This document shows positions 1 through 4,950 of a DNA stretch of 8,290 bases, piece after piece. Under the pieces are notes generated by a model. That model saw only the letters and a list, made by a program, of their open reading frames with translations. It had not been told where the DNA came from and ran no database searches. The stretch covers positions 1 through 8,290 of the forward strand of contig CAYPCV010000186.1 in NCBI GenBank assembly GCA_964409295.1, read 5' to 3'. A program made the translations under genes and the position numbers. This DNA is from UBA1140 sp964409295. GTDB taxonomy: Bacteria; Campylobacterota; Campylobacteria; Campylobacterales; Sulfurovaceae. Every line of letters starts with the position of its first letter. Position 1 is the stretch's first letter.

Positions 1-39
1 GTTTATCAAAAGCGATAAAGAAGGTGTTGTTAATTTCAT
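1..39 (-). CDS. Start of an unidentified gene downstream of atpB (partial)
   Basis: An ATG at 39-37 on the minus strand opens a frame that runs off the window edge, giving MKLTTPSLSLLIN. A good ribosome binding site (AGAGG) lies five bases upstream of the ATG, and the gene starts only 38 nt after the atpB stop, so it is probably co-transcribed with atpB. Thirteen residues are too few to name a family. The hydrophobic stretch after residue 6 would suit a membrane protein, but that is a guess. Confidence 0.45.
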   Translation of the reverse strand, partial: MKLTTPSLSLLIN

Positions 40-77
40 ATCAAGCCTCTTTATCAAAAGTACTAAGCAAAAAAGAC

Positions 78-752
78 TTAGTGGTCATCAATAGCTACAG
101 CACCTGCAAGGTAAACGTAGATAAGAATCATAAATACAAACGTCTGTAACAATGCAGAGAATGTTAACAATAAGTATGCAGGCAGTGGTGCAAAGAATGG
201 AACTAGCATTAAAAGAACCCATAAGAAAAGGTCATCCCCTTTAATGTTACCAAAAAGTCTAAATGACAATGAAATAATTCTTGAAATATGAGAAACAATT
301 TCAATTGGGAACATTAATGGTGCAAGTACAGGTACTGGTCCCATAAAGTGTGCAAAGTATTTTTTTACGCCATTTACTCTTATACCTTCATAGTTGTAGT
401 AGATAAATACTACAAGTGCTAACGGTAATGTTACGTTAATATTTGAAGTTGGAGACTCAAAACCAGGAATAATACCAACAAGGTTAGAGATAAGAACAAA
501 AAGACCAACTGTTAATACAAGTGGTAAATATTGTCTTGCTTTCTCTTCGCCAATGGTATCTTTACCCATTGAAATAGCACCTTGAATATATGCTTCCATA
601 AAGTTTTGCGTACCTACTGGTACGGCTCTCATTGTTGCCGATGCCGTTTTAGCTAAAAGGAGTACTATCCCTACTACTAAAATTAAGTGTGCTACAACCA
701 TAGCTGTTCCGTGTCCTGTGAAGACACCTAAAAAAGTCCATACACCTTCCAT
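78..752 (-). CDS. atpB: ATP synthase F0 subunit a
   Basis: This is the 224-residue a subunit of the F1F0 ATP synthase. It sits in the inner membrane beside the c-ring and forms the two proton half-channels. Family signatures are clear: the ISNLVGIIPGFESPTSNIN block at about 88-106, and the SFRLFGNI motif at 163-170, whose Arg165 matches the essential arginine of the a subunit (R210 in E. coli). Five or six hydrophobic segments are visible, roughly 18-34, 77-96, 108-120, 141-162, 175-191 and 194-216. The start is supported by AGGA about eight bases upstream of the ATG. No other atp gene is in the window, which fits Campylobacterota, where atpB is separate from atpFHAGDC. A -10 box at 785-790 suggests it has its own promoter. 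The assignment is secure. Confidence 0.97.
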   Translation of the reverse strand: MEGVWTFLGVFTGHGTAMVVAHLILVVGIVLLLAKTASATMRAVPVGTQNFMEAYIQGAISMGKDTIGEEKARQYLPLVLTVGLFVLISNLVGIIPGFESPTSNINVTLPLALVVFIYYNYEGIRVNGVKKYFAHFMGPVPVLAPLMFPIEIVSHISRIISLSFRLFGNIKGDDLFLWVLLMLVPFFAPLPAYLLLTFSALLQTFVFMILIYVYLAGAVAIDDH

Positions 753-784
753 TTATCCATCCTGTGTTACAAAATATTTGGGGG

Positions 785-790
785 ATTATA
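785..790 (-). promoter_or_regulatory. Probable -10 box of the atpB promoter
   Basis: On the minus strand a perfect TATAAT lies 33 nt upstream of the atpB ATG, which would place the transcript start near 778 and give a leader of about 25 nt. No recognisable -35 hexamer is found 17 nt further upstream, which is normal for the main sigma factor of Campylobacterota. Confidence 0.5.
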
Positions 791-856
791 GCTTAGAAAG
801 GCTTTGTTTTTCGTTATAGTAGTTATAAATCGAGCTTAAGTAAGAGTCTAGGGAAC

Positions 857-898
857 TATAGCTTTAGAATTGTGTACATTGGTTACAAAGAAGCTATA
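857..898. other. Weak hairpin between lptB and atpB
   Basis: TATAGCTT at 857-864 and AAGCTATA at 891-898 form an 8-bp inverted repeat around a 26-nt loop. A near copy of the left arm and its flank recurs at 787-798, overlapping the atpB -10 box. On the minus strand the hairpin lies just after lptB, but no T-run follows it, so calling it a terminator is not justified. The rest of the 189-nt gap (753-941) holds no supportable gene. Confidence 0.2.
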
Positions 899-941
899 AA
901 ATCAACTATCTTTACAAGCATACATTCTAAAACAGAGCATA

Positions 942-1670
942 TTAGAAGTGAAAATTTTCTCCTAAGTAGTATTTAATAACACTTGGATTCTTTTTAATCT
1001 CTTCACTCGTTCCCGTTGCTAGCATCTCTCCTGCTCTCATAACATAAGCTCTATCACAAATCCCTAAGGTTTCACGAACATTATGATCGGTAATTAGAAC
1101 ACCCATATTTAGCTTGATAAGCTCTCTAACAATTCCTTGTATATCTTCAACAGCAATAGGGTCAACCCCTGCAAAAGGCTCATCCAATAACAAAAATTTG
1201 GGTTCAGCCACCAATGCCCGTGCAATCTCTACACGTCGTCGCTCTCCACCCGAAAGCTGTATTCCTAAACGTTTGCGAATAGGTTCAATGTTAAAAAGGC
1301 TCAATAAATTTTCTATCCGTTTATGTGCCACATCTTCATCTAACCTCATTGCTTCAGCAGCCATAAAAAGGTTATCTTCAACCGATAAATCTTTAAAAAT
1401 ACTTGACTCTTGTGGCAAATAGCCTATGCCCATTTTGGCTCGTGTACTCAAAGACATTTTAGTAACATCTACCTCATCAATATAAACAGAGCCAGTAGAA
1501 GCATCGGTTAACCCACAAATCATGTAAAAAGAGGTTGTTTTACCAGCACCATTAGGTCCCAAAAGACCTACAATTTCACGCGAAGAGACTTTAACCGAAA
1601 CGTCATGTACAATTTTTGTTTTTTTAATAATTTTTGATAAATGTTTCGCTTCTAGGGTGTATGTTTGCAT
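942..1670 (-). CDS. lptB: LPS export ABC transporter ATP-binding protein LptB
   Basis: This is the cytoplasmic ATPase of the LptB2FGC complex, which extracts lipopolysaccharide from the inner membrane and drives it across the periplasm through LptA to LptDE. Numbering from the ATG at 1670 (242 residues), all ABC motifs are present: Walker A GPNGAGKTT at 38-46, Q-loop Gln87 in YLPQES, signature LSGGE at 139-143 followed by RRRVEIARAL, Walker B LLLDEP at 160-165, and H-loop His196 in TDHNVRET. The C-terminus YYLGENFHF is typical of LptB rather than of other ABC ATPases. A TTG codon immediately precedes the ATG, so the frame could open at 1673, but AGAGG sits five bases before the ATG and favours 1670. 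It lies 12 nt after tsaE. In many proteobacteria rpoN follows lptB, but here it does not. Confidence 0.96.
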   Translation of the reverse strand: MQTYTLEAKHLSKIIKKTKIVHDVSVKVSSREIVGLLGPNGAGKTTSFYMICGLTDASTGSVYIDEVDVTKMSLSTRAKMGIGYLPQESSIFKDLSVEDNLFMAAEAMRLDEDVAHKRIENLLSLFNIEPIRKRLGIQLSGGERRRVEIARALVAEPKFLLLDEPFAGVDPIAVEDIQGIVRELIKLNMGVLITDHNVRETLGICDRAYVMRAGEMLATGTSEEIKKNPSVIKYYLGENFHF

Positions 1671-1682
1671 CAAAACCTCTCT

Positions 1683-2096
1683 TTAGTTCTTTTCTATACA
1701 ATATTTTCGTTTCTCTTCATAAGGACTAATAGTTACGGTAAAAATCTCATAGCCAGCATTTAATAAAAATGCTTTTAACGCTTCATCCCCCCACTCAACC
1801 ATATGCCATCCAGACTTATCAAACTCTTCAAAGAGTCCCAACTCCATAAACTCAGCATTTTCTATACGATAAAGGTCATAGTGATACAAATTTTCAGAGT
1901 AACACTGTTGTAAAGAGAAGGTAGGCGATGTAATTTCCCCTTCAATACCTCGTATTTTAGCTACTTTAGCTGTCAAGGTTGTTTTACCTGAAGCTAAGTT
2001 TCCAACCAAAAAAAGAATGGCATCTTTTGGAACGATAAAGTTTAAATACTCTACTACGATTTCTAATTCATCTTCTGATACAATTATCTCTCTCAT
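1683..2096 (-). CDS. tsaE: tRNA t6A biosynthesis ATPase TsaE
   Basis: TsaE is the small P-loop ATPase that works with TsaB and TsaD to make N6-threonylcarbamoyladenosine at position 37 of ANN-decoding tRNAs. It is cytoplasmic and close to universally essential in bacteria. The 137-residue length fits the family. Visible motifs, in order, are the Walker A loop GNLASGKTT at 32-40, ITSPTF at 55-60 (the switch-like region), HYDLYR at 72-77, and VEWGD at 100-104, which matches the family's WxE/D block. It starts 16 nt after the trpD stop with only a weak, A-rich ribosome binding site, which suggests translation depends partly on upstream traffic. tsaB and tsaD are not in the window. Confidence 0.94.
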   Translation of the reverse strand: MREIIVSEDELEIVVEYLNFIVPKDAILFLVGNLASGKTTLTAKVAKIRGIEGEITSPTFSLQQCYSENLYHYDLYRIENAEFMELGLFEEFDKSGWHMVEWGDEALKAFLLNAGYEIFTVTISPYEEKRKYCIEKN

Positions 2097-2112
2097 TTTT
2101 TATCTTTTTTAT

Positions 2113-3093
2113 TTATAAAAGATTTGAAGCATTGGCTATGGTTTTCAAATGTTCTTGTGCTTTACCACTCTCTAGCCCCATTCTAGCCATCTCAAATGCC
2201 TCTTGAATATCTCGTGCTTTTCCATCGGTAAAAAGGGCAAACCCTGCATTTAATAGTACAATATCTCGTTGAGCATCGGTAGCTCTATTTTCAAAGATAC
2301 TTCGTGTTATTTTTGCATTGTCGTCTGCATTTCCACCAAGTATTGCCTCTTTTGGAGCGAGTTTAAATCCAAAACTTTCAGGGTCAATAATACCTGTAGA
2401 GATTGTTCCATTCTCTACAAAAGCAAACTGTGTAGTTGTTGCCAACGAGATTTCATCCATACCATCATTGGAACTTACCACAAATGCTCTGCTTTTACTA
2501 TCAAGAGCAATTAGTGCTTTTGCCATGCGCGTTATATAATCAGGGTCAAAAACGCCAAGTAGATATTTTTTAGCCCCAGCAGGATTGGTTAGTGGACCAA
2601 GAATATTAAAAATTGTCCGATGGTCAATACTTTTACGAATCGGCATAATGTGTTTCATCGCAGGATGATGATTCATTGCAAAAATAAAACAAAAACCTGT
2701 CTCTTCCAACATTTTCAACTGTTTTTTAGGCTCTAAATTAAGATTTACTCCCAACGATTCCAAAAGGTCTGCTGAACCAGAATTCGACGTAATGCTTCTG
2801 TTTCCATGTTTTGCTACCACACACCCCAAAGAAGCTAAAAGAAGTGAAACTGTCGTAGAGATATTAAAACTTCCACTCTTATCTCCACCTGTTCCTACCA
2901 CATCAATAGCTTGTTCTTGTAAAATTTCTGAGATAGGAAGCTTTATCGAGTGTCTTCGCATTACTTTTGCTGCATCAGCAATATCATCAAAAGTCTCGCC
3001 TTTAGTATAAAGGTCTATAAGAAACTGTCGTGACTCTTCTGTGGATAGTTCGTTGGAAAATAGTTTTTCAAATTGTTCTTCTGTTTTTCTCAT
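2113..3093 (-). CDS. trpD: Anthranilate phosphoribosyltransferase
   Basis: TrpD transfers the phosphoribosyl group of PRPP to anthranilate, the second step of the tryptophan branch. The 326-residue protein has an all-helical N-terminal domain (about 1-62) and the catalytic phosphoribosyltransferase domain. Key motifs are GTGGD at 67-71 with the following KSGSFNIST (pyrophosphate binding), KHGNRS at 95-100, SGSAD at 105-109, the anthranilate-side RKSIDHR at 153-159 leading into NILGPLTNP at 163-171, and DGMDE at 210-214 (magnesium binding). Its ATG overlaps the stop codon of the upstream S4 gene as ATGA, a sign of translational coupling. No other trp gene is nearby, so this is a dispersed trp gene inside a mixed housekeeping operon. 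No fused glutamine amidotransferase (TrpG) domain is present. Confidence 0.97.
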   Translation of the reverse strand: MRKTEEQFEKLFSNELSTEESRQFLIDLYTKGETFDDIADAAKVMRRHSIKLPISEILQEQAIDVVGTGGDKSGSFNISTTVSLLLASLGCVVAKHGNRSITSNSGSADLLESLGVNLNLEPKKQLKMLEETGFCFIFAMNHHPAMKHIMPIRKSIDHRTIFNILGPLTNPAGAKKYLLGVFDPDYITRMAKALIALDSKSRAFVVSSNDGMDEISLATTTQFAFVENGTISTGIIDPESFGFKLAPKEAILGGNADDNAKITRSIFENRATDAQRDIVLLNAGFALFTDGKARDIQEAFEMARMGLESGKAQEHLKTIANASNLL

Positions 3094-3338
3094 GATAACT
3101 CTTTAACGTATTCATCTTTTTTACTTTTAGGAATGGTTTTAGTTGTAGGAATTTGTAACACTTCAAACTCTTTTGCACCTTTAAGATACTCTATCGTTAT
3201 CTTGTCTCCAATCGCCACATTTTTACTTGCTTTGGCTTTAATACCATTAATAAAAACCACATCACTCTTGACCATATCTGAAGCAATGGTACGACGTTTA
3301 ATTACATTTACAGCTGCTAGCCATTTGTCTATTCGCAT
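3090..3338 (-). CDS. Small S4-domain RNA-binding protein (Hsp15/RqcP-like)
   Basis: The 82-residue product starts MRIDKWLAAVNVIKRRTIAS, the classic opening of a stand-alone S4 domain (about residues 1-65), followed by the VVFINGIKAKASKNV loop and a GDKITIEY strand. The basic tail contains TTKTIPKSKKDE. Related proteins are Hsp15 of E. coli and RqcP of Firmicutes, which bind 50S subunits carrying peptidyl-tRNA and help ribosome-associated quality control. Which of these roles applies here cannot be told from sequence. The frame is open upstream to an ATG at 3389, but that start would translate through a palindrome and has no family support. The ATG at 3338 has AAGG eight bases upstream and the conserved N-terminus. 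It overlaps trpD by four bases. Confidence 0.9.
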   Translation of the reverse strand: MRIDKWLAAVNVIKRRTIASDMVKSDVVFINGIKAKASKNVAIGDKITIEYLKGAKEFEVLQIPTTKTIPKSKKDEYVKELS

Positions 3339-3356
3339 ATTTTTTACCTTTTTTCT

Positions 3357-3380
3357 GTAGGGTCGATAAATCGACCCTAC
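3357..3380. repeat. Perfect 11-bp inverted repeat (REP-like palindrome)
   Basis: GTAGGGTCGAT at 3357-3367 and ATCGACCCTAC at 3370-3380 are exact reverse complements separated by AA. The element fills most of the 54-nt gap between the 77-residue gene and the S4 gene, inside an otherwise tight operon. It is GC-richer than its surroundings. On the transcribed strand the next bases are A-rich with no T-run, so it is not a standard terminator. It resembles short dispersed palindromes of the REP type and could act as an mRNA-stabilising hairpin. That it is dispersed in the genome is an inference. Confidence 0.6.
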
Positions 3381-3392
3381 CGATTCCAAATA

Positions 3393-3626
3393 TTATTGTT
3401 TAAACTCTTTTTCGGCTTTGTCTGCTTCGATAACACCTGTCATCGAAAGATTATTACCTACAATATATTTGGCATCACGAAGCTCTTTCAAAACCTGTTT
3501 TGCCTCTTTCATATCAAACATACCAGTATTCACTAAACTCACTAGTGTCTCTTGCATGCTTTCGCCCTCTTCTCTTTTAGAAACGCCTAAAAGAAAAACT
3601 CGCTTAATTATATCTAGTTCATTCAT
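3393..3626 (-). CDS. Conserved-style small protein, possible winged helix
   Basis: This 77-residue protein is not recognised as a named family. It is soluble and highly charged, with no signal peptide or membrane segment. Residues about 40-77 read like a winged-helix tail: an amphipathic helix (KEAKQVLKELRDAKYI), a short loop, then LSMTGVIEADKAEKEF, which resembles the strand-plus-helix ending of small transcription factors and ribosomal or chaperone accessory proteins. It begins nine bases after the end of dapD. Its ribosome binding site AGGAG overlaps the dapD stop codon, so translation is probably coupled to dapD. The clean ribosome binding site, operon position and protein-like composition argue that it is real. 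The DNA-binding role is only a suggestion. Confidence 0.8.
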   Translation of the reverse strand: MNELDIIKRVFLLGVSKREEGESMQETLVSLVNTGMFDMKEAKQVLKELRDAKYIVGNNLSMTGVIEADKAEKEFKQ

Positions 3627-3635
3627 TCCAAACTC

Positions 3636-4828
3636 CTAATGAAGTTCAGCGTTTAGTTTTACTTCTCTAGTACTTCGATTTACAACAATCTCTCCTGTTG
3701 TAGAGTTTTGTCTAAAGTGAAGACCATTAAGTCCCTGAAGGGCATCAGCTCTAAATGTCTCTTCTGCTTCTAAGTTAGCTTCTGGATTCGCTTCATTGAT
3801 AAGAGCCAGTTGCTCCGAAGTAATTTTTACTTTTGTTCCTGCAAAAATTGCAACACCACCATCAATAATACATGCATCTCCAAGAGGAATACCACAAGTA
3901 GAGTTTGCACCTAAAAGAGTGTTTTCTCCGATAGAGATAGGGTTACCATCTGTTCCACTTAAACACCTAAAATACTTGCTCCTCCACCAACATCTGAACC
4001 TGCACCAACAATAGCCGAACTTGAAATACGCCCTTCTACCATAACAGCACCCAATGTTCCTGCATTGAAGTTAATATATGAAGCACCTGGCATAACAGTT
4101 GTTCCAGCTGCTAATTGAGCCCCCATTCTAACTTTTGACGCTTCTAAAATTCGTGTATTATCAGCAGGAATAATATGTTGTAAATATCTTGGGAATTTAT
4201 CTACAGAATCAATAGTTGGGAACGTACCGTTCAGTTTCATCTCTATTTCATTTTCTCGTAAATACTCTAATTCATACGGAGTATTTCCAACCCATGCAAC
4301 GTTAGAAAGAATTCCAAATGCACCATTTAAATTTAGGCTTCGTAAAGGAGCTTTTTCTTGAGAAAGAGCATAAAGTTTTAAATAAACAGCTTCAACACTC
4401 TGTGCAGGTGCATCTTCAAAAAGGAAACAGATTCTAAAATCCTTAGCTACATCTTCTAAATTTGCAAGTGCTTTTACAACTTGTACATTTTTGTGAGCAT
4501 CTCCTACTGCTTCCCCTAGATATGGTGCAAAAGAAGCCATTGCGTTATTAATCATATTATCATTCAAGGTTATTACAAACTCTGAACCTGAAAAATCAAC
4601 CGAGTGATTTGCCTCTTGAATGGCGTTGATAAATACAGCTGCTGAACCAAAATTTTCATTCCAATTAATCAATGCATAATTTGCTTGTAACACTTTTTCT
4701 GCATTTTTTTGACCTCTATCAACTCTAGCAATACCAAAAGCAATAGGCTCTCTATAACCCTCTTGTCCTGTTACTTCTGCTACCAATGCTTTAAACTCTT
4801 CTGTTGAACTAACTGTATTAATTGCCAT
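3636..4828 (-). CDS. dapD: Tetrahydrodipicolinate N-succinyltransferase, frameshifted as written
   Basis: DapD succinylates tetrahydrodipicolinate using succinyl-CoA in the route to meso-diaminopimelate (peptidoglycan) and lysine. The first part (4828-3959) gives 289 residues with the long campylobacterial N-terminal domain (FGIARVDRGQK at 31-41, INWNENFGSAAVF at 54-66). The left-handed beta-helix hexapeptide repeats follow (VRMGAQLAAGTTVMPGAS at 233-250, FNAGTLGAVMVEGRISSSA at 254-272, with the conserved acid Glu265). A TAA then appears inside the repeats. The adjacent frame continues as SGTDGNPISIGENTLLGANS and ends at 3636-3638 with LNAELH. Adding one base restores a 397-residue protein, close to the length expected for campylobacterial DapD. 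It leads the operon, with ribosome binding site AAGG about ten bases before the ATG at 4828. A sequencing or assembly error is more likely than a true pseudogene, because the pathway is normally essential. Confidence 0.92.
3959..3963 (-). other. Frameshift point in dapD (likely one-base deletion)
   Basis: On the minus strand the reading is GGT GTT TAA GTG. With one extra T in the three-T run it becomes GGT GTT TTA AGT GGA, that is GVLSG, the expected hexapeptide continuation. The site is not a good -1 slippery heptamer, because the P-site GTT codon could not re-pair with TGT. No start codon in the downstream frame is positioned for restart. A short-homopolymer miscount or a recent mutation explains it best. 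Confidence 0.85.
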
Positions 4829-4866
4829 GTTAATGTTACCTTTTGTATCTAAAATATTTTTTTGTG

Positions 4867-4872
4867 ATTATA
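4867..4872 (-). promoter_or_regulatory. Probable -10 box of the dapD operon promoter
   Basis: A perfect TATAAT on the minus strand lies 38 nt upstream of the dapD ATG, predicting a transcript start near 4860 and a leader of about 32 nt. The -35 position 17 nt further upstream falls in the 4890-4903 palindrome and does not match the consensus, as is usual in this phylum. Confidence 0.55.
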
Positions 4873-4889
4873 TCCAATTTGCCTTATTA

Positions 4890-4903
4890 ACCTCTATAGA
4901 GGT
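4890..4903. promoter_or_regulatory. 14-nt perfect palindrome between divergent promoters (possible operator)
   Basis: ACCTCTATAGAGGT is its own reverse complement. It covers the position of the -35 region for both the leftward dapD promoter (-10 at 4867-4872) and the rightward carboxypeptidase promoter (-10 at 4914-4919). A symmetric site there is where a dimeric regulator could control both genes. No regulator gene is adjacent, so the binding role is an inference. Confidence 0.4.
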
Positions 4904-4910
4904 AACAATT

Positions 4911-4919
4911 TGCTAAAAT
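4911..4919 (+). promoter_or_regulatory. Extended -10 promoter of the M14 carboxypeptidase gene
   Basis: TGCTAAAAT fits an extended -10 element (TGn followed by a -10 box with one mismatch to TATAAT). It predicts a start near 4926 and a leader of about 25 nt that includes the AGGGGA ribosome binding site at 4937-4942, eight bases before the ATG at 4951. Confidence 0.45.
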
Positions 4920-4950
4920 TTTGAACAATTTAACATAGGGGAAATTATCT

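Noticed and set aside
2..60. Direct repeat TTTATCAAAAG at 2-12 and 50-60
   Set aside because: It is short and AT-rich. One copy lies in the partial CDS and the other in its leader, and no further copies or structure make it meaningful.
1114..1422. Plus-strand ORF of 102 codons opposite lptB
   Set aside because: It is a shadow of the strongly conserved lptB frame, Ser/Arg-rich and without family features.
3339..3389. Extension of the S4 protein to an upstream ATG at 3389
   Set aside because: It would translate through the 24-nt palindrome and adds residues not seen in the S4 family. The ATG at 3338 has a ribosome binding site and the conserved MRIDKWL start.
3959..3963. Programmed ribosomal frameshifting in dapD
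   Set aside because: The site does not fit the X XXY YYZ pattern in frame, the P-site codon cannot re-pair, and DapD is not a family known for recoding.
3796..4014. Plus-strand ORF of 72 codons opposite dapD
   Set aside because: It lies wholly antisense to the dapD coding sequence, has no ribosome binding site, and its composition reflects the opposite strand.
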